From positions 186,001 through 250,000 of the forward strand of contig CAYWOR010000001.1 in assembly GCA_964459995.1 (NCBI GenBank): a stretch of DNA of 64,000 nt. The letters are read 5' to 3'. Below, piece by piece: positions 40,101 to 45,352 of this stretch. The stretch's first letter is position 1. Every line of letters begins with the position of its first letter. This DNA comes from CAZSHG01 sp964459995 (GTDB lineage Bacteria > UBP14 > UBA6098). The translations under genes were made by a program, and so were the position numbers. The notes below the pieces were generated by a model. The model ran no database searches. It was given only the letters and a program-made list of their open reading frames with translations, and had not been told where the DNA came from.

Positions 40101-41364
40101 AGTATTTACGATAAACGGCGGCGCGAGCGTTACCCTTCGAAGCGGCGATCGTTCGGGCGCAGTTGTTGTCGAGGCGCGTGCGGTTGTGTCGGTTGGCGAC
40201 ACGATTATATCGAGAGCGCCGAGGGTTACTGTTGGAAGCGGTTTGCCTTATCATGTTTCGGTTTCGGTCGGGAATTGCAACATCGGCGGATGGCTTGTAG
40301 ATGGCCTCTCGAACCCTGTTATGGCGATAGTTACCGATGAATACGACAATCCGGTCGCACCGGGGACATCGGTGTGGTTTACAGCTTTGCAGGGTGCGAT
40401 AACGACCTCGGCGGTAACCAACGACAGCGGGTTCGCCTTTGCGACATGGTATTCGGCGAATCCGAGAAGCAACAGTGCTCCGCCTCCGGCACCATGGGCG
40501 AACGAACCGGGATTGGTAACGATTGTTGCGGAGACTCGCGATGCCGCCGTTACACGCGCCGATACTGTGCAGTTCTTCAACAGCGGTCCGCCGATTACTA
40601 TGACGGTTTCGACCTCGCCGACTGCGGTTGTGGCGGATGAAACTGGTGTTTCGGAGGCCACAGTTGTTCTCGAAGATATAAATTCGCATCCGGTGGTGGA
40701 CAACACGTCTATCAACCTCTTTACGACATGGGGAACTATCGAAACGCCAATCGTTACAACGAACGAGTGCGCAGTTAGTTTCGCCACTGCAGGATACACC
40801 GCGAGGACATTGAACGAAGACGATGCTTGCGGAGCTATTCGTGGTGGAGTTGCGCTAATTAATGCGATATCCGGTTCGTCTTCGGCTTCGGACAGCGTTG
40901 TTCTGAACCATGGACTGCCGAGGGCTTCGAATAGCATAATAACTGCGCCTTCGGAAGCACCGTGGAACTTCAATTATGTTGTCGGGTTCCAGGTGTTGGA
41001 TGTTTTCGGCAACCCGATTTGCGGCGAGAGTGTGCGTTTGACACCGGCTATGGCGACTTTGGTTGATGCGGCGATTAAGATCTCAAGTGCAACGGGCGAG
41101 TGTTCGTGGACACTTACAGCTCCGGATTCTACCGGCCCGGCTCTTGACATTCTCTCTTTCGAGATTACAAGCACCGGCGGCGTAAAATCGACTTCGATAA
41201 CCTATACCTCTGGCCGCAGAAGGCCGTATTATGCGCCCGCGGATTCGGATACGATTCCAGAGACCCCGCTTTCCGCGATTGTTCCGGAGCAAGAGTTCTT
41301 CTTCGATAAAGAAAAAATGGATCAATGGCTACGCGCTGTTAAACAAAGCCGTGGCATCGATTAG
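25180..41364 (+). CDS. giant surface lipoprotein made of about 51 invasin/Ig-like repeats
   Basis: The 5,394-residue protein starts with a lipoprotein signal peptide: a basic N-terminus, hydrophobic core AAVLLVLSFLLF and lipobox FTGC. From about residue 40 to near the C-terminus I count some 51 repeats of 95-115 residues resembling bacterial Ig-like domains of the invasin/Big_1 kind. Each begins with a hydrophobic strand and an [I/L]-x-A-[D/N]-G-x-S motif, continues with D-x-x-G-x-x-V and V-x-F, and ends A-x-V-x-A-x-x-G. Two repeat types alternate strictly over most of the length: type A with YGNPV-x-x-G and type B with VSDGTPV. The C-terminal 50 residues (around YYAPADSDTIPETP) are not repetitive and carry no sorting domain. 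The ATG at 25180 follows AAGGGG. It is likely a long fibre anchored by lipid to the outer membrane, acting in adhesion or cell contact; no enzymatic or ligand domain is visible. A barrel gene follows after 9 bases. Confidence 0.88.
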   Translation: MNGRNRFNLILGAAVLLVLSFLLFTGCSPSGNIDPTGDTDFIIDSIWADQTTIVAGNFTNIYVLIKGATTGLPIKNIPVSFTTSRDSIINPEPITNAEGVAMTTFITEPDSSGTFTATITAKVTAEQERIKRITITILPTNFTNPGYVFLTAVPDTVYADGTSSVLLTARVVDSLYTPLKNKTVTFRFLQGNQGDLFLNFVGGAPITGDNGIVSATFTVPGDPRVIIISAAVAGTADSIADTATIWVLEIPDVDFIDLSATPTSIPADGASELVLSAYVTIGGTGAPAPDGTEIYFTSAAGALLPYAGSKYSMSRVQPGKGDKVDSRVPPSRNLTASTSPLSSITAYTESGYARVRLRSSTTAGRIQCTASATVAAGTISDTTYVNFLAGSPYTILVTAERDRIMADGIDTTKITARVFDDYGNPVTSGYTVTFATDKGGVFPLSSMTDSLGRATTTLTSGTISGYARVTATCGSAFGYTEVLLMNTIPRYIQLSATPTSLPADGISQSIILAEVLDSAYTPVTDGVRIKFFTDLGSLSGVGFERATPLLTNKNRNIFTMDLREAATSGGFCSVLLTSGFVADSCMVAAWFQTFDTLLADTVITAADTIYIPFLAGDPARLVVSFSKDSIRADEQDTCTVFADVYDAYNNLVGPGRSVLFTPDVGGGTVNPVSSNTNAIGRAQTKLTSSRVTGWHTMNATFPGAMAGNADIYFYPVYPQELRMVAAFDSATANGADSVLIEVYVSDAAHNPCSDGIPVRFRTEMGTFLPYGARTRPAQIASPTKNGFDDKLAVKTSANADVRGRIDPRAQHRDSGMIPDFLAPMADSFTTTTVDGFARIYLIAPTTACTTFVWGEVAVSDTETAIDSMIVVFKPDIPRMIHLSANPGTIPADSSSTTKITALVTDAHGNPVGDGWTVEFELETGSEHMGTILRPTINTNIESACTTTMRSRYVSGEAVVVARLSTYPSVFNNIGIWITGSSPGFMYLTTDSVHLPRSGSTAIQAEVFDGTGYYISDGTLVNFSVEPPGMGIVAPAIVPTSGGLSGAVFTAGTTSGIATIIATAGAIADTKYVFIGEVPAGLVILTLDSTRLAPLSTMGVRAEVFDSAGYPISDGTPVIFTVDPPEIGRVVPPTRNTTDGEAYAQFRADTASGIAMVIATVGAIADTKFVYVGESPAGLVLLTLDSLRVAPSSSMGIRAEVFDSVGYHISDGTPVNFTVEPPEIGIVVPPTVNTFDGISFAEFRSDTLRGSGLIIATVGAVADTKIVHVGSLPVEYVFLSIDSTSIRIGNTMSVRATVIDSSGAYVSDGTLVSIRVEPAFMADIVPPRPATLGGIATAEFRPDTLAASCVVIATVGSVADTKTVQIKPGPVENIILTAIPDTLLSVGGERSDVVAQCFDAFGNAVENGRNVIFEAIPDTMGSIISPMATESGYARTTFTSGTIVGRVVIRASIDGAVATYPIEIVPTGPAYIVLTSDSIKITVGTSTRLRASVFDASGRPISDDTRVDFRAARGEIDPPFGFTVDGFTTSQLFATTVALVDTIIASADSGAIADTVFVHYVADCPVYIYIDSLVPDTLFADGRSRSRVYATVRDVYLNFARPGTPILLKPNSDIPIAAGFITSPAIVDSQGQFMAIYRASNDVGPAIMEAFFANGNDVDDDFGSWQLPFYPTYDLNQVTAHAIFEVEQIPPIASFMNVTAYPNRVLADGSSYSTVMASAYDSTGSPVADGTIISFRTENILDGSRVGDIPSVAFTYGGSATVNWISPTTTAKAYVYGSIFGLEDSALVEFIPGIPSGVSIDVYPDSVPADGFSRATATATVRDEYGNPVPGVTVTFASAPIGTFIYTMGNTDSLGQVSVQLYSDMVGVTTVMASILSGAYVDYAELTFTQLVAAHIFMIADSAQLKADGTSSTTVRALVQDSSMIAVPDNTPIRFTTDLGFVFPGIAYTLDGEAKTTLRSATTVGVATITGDAGDSVTGTTTVNFVPGPPATIEVVAIPTSIPANGDTFTQILVTVRDINGNTVNAGVPINFTTTLGTIDTLTYTNTLGEATVFLFAGITPGTAVIWATSGTAIGQTTVNFMNTDAAYLYLYVDPDEIIANGRDTARVWGRVTNAIGTPVSDGTPIMITVTTDSAGPYGAVAPVTAHTDSGLFEAIFTANRNIGTAYIVGNAGSGVVESVMVELLPGPPDSILVVPSDSVLPADSFSTTNVHVEIFDRFANPVGSGIEVTFETNRGWINPTLETTNSSGHADVIFTAGRRPGEARVRARAGTATGEAYIILENSEARYVTLTSDISSIIADALSTTFLRALVSDSVGMPVSDGTPVFFYIDTLTGSPSDTGMAMLSPTLAFTVAGEAAVQVRSKTNTGRVWFTACTSDSATTTCGSTFIDMVPGPVDSIRAWAEETSLIANGVDFTIVHAVLYDRYGNTVGSGVPVSFSVSGASISPATSWTNSAGEVTTVLTASNTPTVARVNITAGGIHTVVTVDIGISPPAYLSLRADPRRIAADGESFSTITARVLNELGMPVSDGQIVVFHSVDSTGAPLGTIDTLETTVNGEAVVRLYSEPRTGTAWVSARVGTTLSDTINVWFTPGPPHRVEVIPEYPILTADGVSTSACTIRVMDVFDNLVEAGTRVNLSVGPSASLGSLIPPYTYTNNNAPSVVTFRAGVSTGVAVISAEITGGPAGAGLIELRPLEVSRINVFADSLRLTANGTNSTAVHAYALNDSGHAVSDSTPLYFYCSGGTVFPGVGYTSGGEAVVLLRSPSRSNSIPDTIIAYVGNPWDPLDTTAIADTTFITFVPGAPYMINVTPSVAGLVADGIEICTVRAVVYDAQGNRVENGKIVRFEASLGTIDTLAVTVMDTIADSSGVATVQLRSGTTPGTSVIMASCEGAIGIAVVDFVPYGIHSVFVRIDPDIIVADRHSRGTITGVVRDTLGNPIDYLTPVHIYPLPDGSGTNMGFVSPATVYTSGGNFETEFTSDTTAGICQIVAEVYVGADTVADTTWCELIPGAPHIIDIWPTPAFIPADSFSFATCSAYVYDRYRNTMTAGTPVTFEASMGILSRESDETNSRGLVVFDLMSTYTVGTARITARSGSARGDTFVEFTKSDSSVADISITVDQRILQADGFTETIVRAAVFDTAGGYVGDRTRVNFSMIPDGFPTAAPDTFGNLIPQVGFTSSGQATTRFRVKTVRGNVWIKAAVAAAVDSVRDSILVQILPGELAYIVLDPDTNVIAANGRANTSLTATLYDDFNNPLLSGHSIEFGTDLGSIYPGNTMTNSTGEGFTTLTAGTTPGTARVWARSGSAFDIVPITIRQSDVGYLLMTADPIVVIANGMSQSILKCDVYDTEGSPASDGTEVFFAVHPVDTGGTVVSPKLTFGGSCITNFTSSTDVGYGVVWVVGKVYTPGDSIVDSVRIFVHPGPAATIDIWGDTTHIPRDTLNADAWDNMYIYARVNDQYDNHLRAGEEVTFTTTLGSITATAITDTSGVARGVLTAGLTPGDAVLMARSGSAVGYGQINFRPTQISNIIVYSDSSTLTADGISSTRVRAHVYSPGGYLVSDRTLVNFVVPSGYAFAEPNEAYTDSGIAITMIRADTIAASDVQILAIAGTDTGIVTIRLNPGKANRIIAYAQDSVLYADGASVTTVACTVYDRFSNPVFPGTPVSFQTTLGTIISAGFTNTTGYAFSRLTAGTSAGDALVSIRCGDAIQFVDVRFDSLIADEIVMTVTPAILRGDGTSTALVRSWVYSGGLYVSDGTRVTFSQDTTGSYIRGIITPRIAFTSGGIVEAELTAPIGVGQSRIIASVGATVADSFIVSYQAGEPAIIVFDTLYPSTIPADGSGYPVIVHVYDEYMNPVNIGTAVTFETSRGSIISPVAVDSTSGSARTLISSSEAGPAFITARSGGAVASKPYQFTTLDADIISLVANPIRITADGVSTSNLLATVFNIDTLGRIRPVSDNTPVTFQTLGRGIVSPTTGYTVGGQVNSTLLSSVVAGYDTIIASVSATLADTAVVEFAPGPPTIVSFVPPIRDMNADGADTQMVTVAITDAFGNRVRAGLAVSFSITLGYITPNSATDSLGTARAVIVSGSEFGTASLSANCGTAWGYATVNFVPLQADTIYLVVDPPILTANGSAFANLTAVVLDSAGLPVSNGTIVKFTTSHGITNPVIAYTSGGIATSRLTAGTTPSDSVFVVASCGASVVDTSLARFIPGPPSVMYISASDSSIVANGADSTTIFVEVYDNYGNSVGTGVEVTFTSTLGTIVGTAYTDITGVARARLLAGNTAGFSNVRATAGSANTSMLIEFLPTDVGEVLLTVVPSRITADGVSTANVTCFVLDTLGLIVSDGTPVRFSGLGFGNISPIFATTVGGQVSATITSYTTVGWDTLIATSGGISDSVDMEFISGPPYYVKLWPIDSTLLSNETDTTRIYGVVYDEVGNRVNAGKIVNLSVNPATYGTITPVTATDDTGSFNIRFRAGRFSGVAVINATCEGATGITQIDLMPTTVAEIGLAIESRYMNADGVSSTNVTAFVTDSSGLQIADGTIVRFAQLVPPGNVNALIVPNRQNTTDGRAIVDLYAPSVAGSTYVYAYIPLGSDTVTSDTQSVYFNPGPPAVVRFDTSFVQLIANGSDTLADSAWVEDAFGNPVPGAPVNFTINMGSVSPPIAVTNGQGGVRFRLTAPNRVGSSYLTASSGSATGYLPVDFVPNAVDTIILTVTPRGLPADGASNADVRALVLDSSGNPIADSVMVRFTSKLGLITPFDYLSGGIATAILTAADTSGADTIRAICLSETSIVVVNYAAGPPADIELTVVPDTATVGSSTSSLVSGTVLDASGNPVAAGTYVYLSVDSAGTGSIADPIIPVDSAGYFATFFTPGLKAGMTGITAVSGAARAQQDFLIKAGPPHTMDITVSRDFIYIRGVGEIDQSVIQAVIFDQYDNPVRDSSEVTFRVVEYPTGGSINPQLIPGGGLISSPVFTINGGASVTLRSGDRSGAVVVEARAVVSVGDTIISRAPRVTVGSGLPYHVSVSVGNCNIGGWLVDGLSNPVMAIVTDEYDNPVAPGTSVWFTALQGAITTSAVTNDSGFAFATWYSANPRSNSAPPPAPWANEPGLVTIVAETRDAAVTRADTVQFFNSGPPITMTVSTSPTAVVADETGVSEATVVLEDINSHPVVDNTSINLFTTWGTIETPIVTTNECAVSFATAGYTARTLNEDDACGAIRGGVALINAISGSSSASDSVVLNHGLPRASNSIITAPSEAPWNFNYVVGFQVLDVFGNPICGESVRLTPAMATLVDAAIKISSATGECSWTLTAPDSTGPALDILSFEITSTGGVKSTSITYTSGRRRPYYAPADSDTIPETPLSAIVPEQEFFFDKEKMDQWLRAVKQSRGID
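28138..29301 (+). repeat. tandem array of four 291-base repeats inside the giant gene
   Basis: Four successive units begin at 28138, 28429, 28720 and 29011, each exactly 291 bases (97 codons), and the next domain starts on the same register at 29302. All four encode B-type repeats with D-S-x-x-x-x-x-x-x-x-M/T, VFDSxGYxISDGTPV and IATVGAIADTK, and units 2 and 3 are visibly similar in DNA. This is the only place where the A/B alternation breaks, so it looks like a recent local amplification. Confidence 0.8.
30560..39590 (+). repeat. higher-order A/B repeat region of the giant gene
   Basis: Fifteen consecutive pairs of an A-type and a B-type Ig-like repeat can be read here, each pair about 600 bases. 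A repeats follow PGPP and have Y/F-x-N-x-V-x-x-G; B repeats have P-V-S-D-G-T-P-V and end in V-A-D-T then F-x-P-G-P-P. The pairs are diverged at DNA level, so the array is old compared with the tandem block at 28138-29301. Confidence 0.75.
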
Positions 41365-41373
41365 GAGAAGGTT

Positions 41374-42180
41374 ATGCGAAATAGGCTAATCCTCATTTTC
41401 GCCACTGCGGCGGTTCTTACGGCTCCGCTGATGGCAATAATGGTCGCGAACCCTACGGGCGAGACGCCCTACGAGCGGTTCGGAATGGCCGCGGAATATA
41501 CCTATGAAAAGTGGAAGATCCGGTATCCGAATAGCGATTTCAAACTCGATTCGCAAAGACTTCTCGCAAAACCGTCGCTCGGAGTGCTTAGGTATCTCGA
41601 TCTTTACGGCTATATCGGTGTTACGGATATGAATATTGCGCAAAGCAATTTCGACGGAAGCGGAGAGATGGCTTTCGGGCTTGGTTCGCGGCTTCATTAT
41701 GCCGTTTTCTATCCCAATTTGGGATGCAACACCTGTTATTATCCGATCCGCTGGTATGCCGCCGCGACATGGCTTACGACCAAGACCTCCGGTAGTATCC
41801 CATTCGGCACGACGCGCCGCTCCGAGGTAACCTATCGCTTCCAGACCATCGACCTTTCTCTCTACGGAAGCTGGGAATTCGGGAGGATCAAGCCCTATGT
41901 CGGTGTTCATTGGACATACATTGCAGGGAGGAAATACATCGATTATTATTCGACGAATCCCCAGCCCTACGCTTCGGTTACGAGCCTTTTCAGCGATCCG
42001 AGCCAATATCCGAAACCGCTCTTGGGGCTTGACATCGATGTTGGCAAGGGTTATGTTATCTCTTTGGAGGCAACCTACTTCGGCAAAGATGAAACCTCGA
42101 TAAGCGTAGGAATCTCTCAACTTTATGCGCCAAAACGAGAAGAAGACGGCAAAGACACTGCATTGGAGCGCCCGGATTAG
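41374..42180 (+). CDS. outer-membrane beta-barrel protein
   Basis: The 268-residue protein has a signal peptide (MRNRLILIFATAAVLTAPLM) followed by alternating polar/apolar strands rich in aromatic residues: AAEYTYEKWKIRY, VLRYLDLYGYIGV, GLGSRLHYAVFY, WYAAATWLTT, YRFQTIDLSLYGSWEF, IKPYVGVHWTYI and VISLEATYFG. This suits an eight- to twelve-stranded outer-membrane barrel of the OmpA/OMP_b-brl kind. A CNTCYYP pair of cysteines in one loop is unusual. The C-terminus (RREEDGKDTALERPD type) is hydrophilic rather than ending in the usual aromatic residue. The gene starts 9 bases after the giant lipoprotein gene, preceded by AGGAGAAGG, so the two are co-transcribed. Anchoring or exporting the fibre is a reasonable guess, unproven. 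Confidence 0.75.
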   Translation: MRNRLILIFATAAVLTAPLMAIMVANPTGETPYERFGMAAEYTYEKWKIRYPNSDFKLDSQRLLAKPSLGVLRYLDLYGYIGVTDMNIAQSNFDGSGEMAFGLGSRLHYAVFYPNLGCNTCYYPIRWYAAATWLTTKTSGSIPFGTTRRSEVTYRFQTIDLSLYGSWEFGRIKPYVGVHWTYIAGRKYIDYYSTNPQPYASVTSLFSDPSQYPKPLLGLDIDVGKGYVISLEATYFGKDETSISVGISQLYAPKREEDGKDTALERPD

Positions 42181-44692
42181 TTTACTCGCGCTTCTCGCGG
42201 CCAAGCTCTGCCTGGCGCAACCGACATCGGAAGAACTTTTCAACGACTACTGGGCTCGGGGTGTAATTCGCTCCGAGCCTCGTGTTGCCCACTTTTTTGT
42301 CGATCGCAATATCGACGGCGAAATCACACAAAAAGACGCTTTGATAAAAGCTTACAGCTATCGCGCTTTGGGATGGGATATCCGTGCAAAGGACAGCTAT
42401 TCACGGGCGATAGCCCCGCCATACAACGATCCCGCCTCCGATTGGGCGGCTTTCTGGATTGGCGAGATGCTTCATCAGAGCGGCAAAGATGAATATCTTC
42501 GCGAGGTTTTTTCGATACGAAGCCCGCCCTGGGGAAGATTCTGGCTTGGGGTTTGGTATTTCCTTATCAGCGAATATGATACGGCCGCGGGAATCTTTAG
42601 TCCGCTGTCTATAGGAGTTCGCGGACAGGCTATTATGCGTCTTATGGCCGGTTATTTCGAGGGGCTTTCGCTAATGCGAATGGGGGCTACCGACCGCGCC
42701 GAGCAGGTTTTCGAGGGGCTTCTACGACGTTTTCCGCGCAACATCGCCGAGGGTGAGATTAATTACCGAATGGGGTCTATCGAATTTTCCAAAGGCGAAT
42801 GGGATAGTTGCCGTGAGAAACTCGAAGCGGCTATGGAGTTCTACGAGATTTCCACGAGGAAATCGGCGCATTGGTGGGCCGACGAAGCGCTGTTTCTTCT
42901 CGCCGCGGTGGATTTCATGGAGAATCGCCATCTTGTGGCAATGCGAAAATTCGAGCGGCTCAGATTCCGGTTTCCGGATTCCCCATATGTCGATAGATTG
43001 CCCTATCTCGAGCTTTTGGGCGAGATAGAAACAAAAGCGACTCGCGCGGATCAGGACAGAGTGCTCTCGGAGAATCTCGACCCGGATTTGAACGCCGATG
43101 TGCTTATGCGAATTGCCTATCTTTTCCTTCAAGACGGCGAATTTGCTACCGCGCAGAACAGTTTTGCGAAAGCCGGCGATGTGGCCGAAAGCAAAGCACT
43201 AAAGGGCGAATGCTATCTTTTTGCCGGTGAGTGCGCCTACAAAAGGCGGAGATACCGCGATGCACTGTCCTATTATCAGCTCGCCTATGATTATTCGCCG
43301 GATAGGAAACGTGAATCGGGATGGGGGCTGGCGTGGTGTCATATTCGGAATCGGCATTATGACGATGCGCGAATTTACCTTTCCGGCGTGTTCTCCGGTT
43401 TCGATGACGACCTTTCGGAGCGCGCACGGCTAATTTATGCCGAGACTTTCCTTAAAGAGGGACGTCCGGGACGCGCCGCGCAGGAGCTTACAGATTTTCT
43501 AAAAACGTGCAGAGGAGAGGTCTGCGACGAAGCACTTTACGATTTGATTCAATGCTATGTCGCACTTGGGGACACGACGAGGATAGTCGAAAGCAGTAAT
43601 GAATTCCTCGTGAAATACCGCAGAAATCGTAAAGCTGACGATGTCGTTAACCGTTTGAACGACATATTGTTCGCGAAAAAGAACTACTCCGAGCTGATAA
43701 CGCTATCTGACAACATCGAATCATATTCGGTTTCGAGAGAAACGGCAGACAGGGTGAGGGTTTCGGCGGAATTGGGCAGAATGTATCTTGGAATCCATCA
43801 GGATGCACTTCAGGTTCTCGAATCCTTCCTCGAAAGATATCCCGACTCGCCCATCATCGGAGATATTTTCCTCGATATAGGAACATATCTATGCGAATCG
43901 AAGGAATGGGAAAAGGGGACAATCGTTTTCGACAGACTTCGCAAAAGAGCGATTCCCGACTCGATTCTGGTCGAGGCGAATTATCGCATGGGGCGATGCT
44001 ATCTCGAAATGAACGATACCTCGGCGGCTTCGGATATTTTTACACATCTGATAAATGAGTATCACGAGTTCGCTCTTGCGGCTCGCGGGATGATAAACTA
44101 CGGCGACTATCTGCTCGAAAACGGCGATCTCGACGGCGCAATGATTGCCTATAACAAAGTTATAGAAAAAGCACAGAATCCTGTCGAGCTAAACTATACA
44201 GAGCTTCGTCTTGCGCTGACATATGAGCGAATGGGCAGGTATCCCGAAGCGAGGATACTTTATAACAACCTTCGAGACAACACCGAAGCGCTGGATATAA
44301 TCCGTGCAGACGCTCTTTTAGGGCTTGTGCGAGTGTATTTCTCTATGGCGGAATACGAAAGAGGATATCAGGTGGCGAGCGAGGTTTTCGATACCCTCCG
44401 CACGGGGGAGTTCAAATGTGTGCTTGGAGAGCAGATTGGCAAGCTCGCTGTTAGGTTGGGAGATGTCGATGCCGCCCTCAAAATTCTGGTTCCGGTTCAG
44501 GGCGACACCCTTTTATGCGCCGGAAGCGAGGATCAGACACTGCTTTATGATCTCTCGTTAGCGCTGGAATTCCGCAATCGAATCGACGATGCGAATCGTG
44601 TATGGCTATGGATGATAGAGACTTCGGAGGACGATTCGATTGTCGCATTGGCAAGAAAGAAAATTGAAAAACATAGAGGCAAATCCTATTGA
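42125..44692 (+). CDS. exported TPR-repeat protein
   Basis: The 855-residue protein starts inside the barrel gene, overlapping it by 56 bases. The ATG at 42125 is needed because no later start precedes the signal peptide core (ISLLALLAAKLCLAQ). After cleavage near residue 31, almost the whole protein consists of tetratricopeptide-type helical pairs: TDRAEQVFEGLLRRFPR, GEWDSCREKLEAAMEFY, RYRDALSYYQLAYDYSP, RPGRAAQELTDFLKTC, DGAMIAYNKVIEKAQNP and others, about 18-20 units. Periplasmic or surface TPR proteins usually organise multi-protein complexes; in gliding and type-IX-related lineages they sit at the envelope. No enzyme motif is visible. It belongs to the same transcription unit as the giant lipoprotein and the barrel. 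Confidence 0.82.
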   Translation: MRQNEKKTAKTLHWSARISLLALLAAKLCLAQPTSEELFNDYWARGVIRSEPRVAHFFVDRNIDGEITQKDALIKAYSYRALGWDIRAKDSYSRAIAPPYNDPASDWAAFWIGEMLHQSGKDEYLREVFSIRSPPWGRFWLGVWYFLISEYDTAAGIFSPLSIGVRGQAIMRLMAGYFEGLSLMRMGATDRAEQVFEGLLRRFPRNIAEGEINYRMGSIEFSKGEWDSCREKLEAAMEFYEISTRKSAHWWADEALFLLAAVDFMENRHLVAMRKFERLRFRFPDSPYVDRLPYLELLGEIETKATRADQDRVLSENLDPDLNADVLMRIAYLFLQDGEFATAQNSFAKAGDVAESKALKGECYLFAGECAYKRRRYRDALSYYQLAYDYSPDRKRESGWGLAWCHIRNRHYDDARIYLSGVFSGFDDDLSERARLIYAETFLKEGRPGRAAQELTDFLKTCRGEVCDEALYDLIQCYVALGDTTRIVESSNEFLVKYRRNRKADDVVNRLNDILFAKKNYSELITLSDNIESYSVSRETADRVRVSAELGRMYLGIHQDALQVLESFLERYPDSPIIGDIFLDIGTYLCESKEWEKGTIVFDRLRKRAIPDSILVEANYRMGRCYLEMNDTSAASDIFTHLINEYHEFALAARGMINYGDYLLENGDLDGAMIAYNKVIEKAQNPVELNYTELRLALTYERMGRYPEARILYNNLRDNTEALDIIRADALLGLVRVYFSMAEYERGYQVASEVFDTLRTGEFKCVLGEQIGKLAVRLGDVDAALKILVPVQGDTLLCAGSEDQTLLYDLSLALEFRNRIDDANRVWLWMIETSEDDSIVALARKKIEKHRGKSY

Positions 44693-44720
44693 GGAGCGCC
44701 TCGAATCAAAAGGAGAAAAA

Positions 44721-45338
44721 ATGAGAGGTGTATTTCTAACAATTCTTATCGCGATGCTGGTTTCTATGCCTGCTTGTGCATCGGAAGGAACGGAGGAAGT
44801 TGTGAAGACAGAAGAAAAAACGGCGGCGACCGAATATCCCGTTGTCAGATTGACCACGAGCGCTGGAAATATCGACATCGAGCTTTATCCCGACAAAGCT
44901 CCTGCTACAGTGGCGAATTTCCTTCGCTATGTCGAAGAGGATTTCTATAGCGGCACGATTTTCCATCGTGTAATCAAAGATTTTATGATTCAGGGCGGCG
45001 GTTTCACAGAGGAACTTCAGCAGAAAAAAACCAACGAGCCGATTCAGAACGAGGCGAATAATGGCCTCAAGAACGACCGCGGCACAATCGCGATGGCGCG
45101 AACCAACGACCCGCATTCTGCGACGGCGCAGTTTTTCATCAACCATAAGGACAACGCATTTCTGAACCACACGAGCCAGGATATGCGCGGATGGGGATAT
45201 GCGGTTTTCGGTAAGGTTATCGCCGGTATGGAGGTTGTCGACGCCATCGCCCTGACGCCCACCGGCCCGAAAGCGCCCTTGCCCTCCGATGTCCCGCAGG
45301 AAAATATCGTTATTCAAAAGGCAGAGAAAATCAAATAG
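44721..45338 (+). CDS. exported cyclophilin-type peptidyl-prolyl isomerase
   Basis: The 205-residue protein has a signal peptide (MRGVFLTILIAMLVSMPACA) whose MPAC could be a weak lipobox, then a charged linker and a complete cyclophilin domain. Active-site residues are present: R in IFHRVIKDFMIQGG, AMART, QFFINHKDN and GYAVFGKVIAGMEVVD. It catalyses cis-trans isomerisation of proline peptide bonds and assists folding of exported proteins. The ATG at 44721 after AAGGAGAAAAA is preferred to one 27 codons upstream that overlaps the TPR gene. It lies 28 bases after that gene and could fold its neighbours, which are rich in proline. Confidence 0.92.
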   Translation: MRGVFLTILIAMLVSMPACASEGTEEVVKTEEKTAATEYPVVRLTTSAGNIDIELYPDKAPATVANFLRYVEEDFYSGTIFHRVIKDFMIQGGGFTEELQQKKTNEPIQNEANNGLKNDRGTIAMARTNDPHSATAQFFINHKDNAFLNHTSQDMRGWGYAVFGKVIAGMEVVDAIALTPTGPKAPLPSDVPQENIVIQKAEKIK

Positions 45339-45352
45339 AAAAGGGGGCCATT

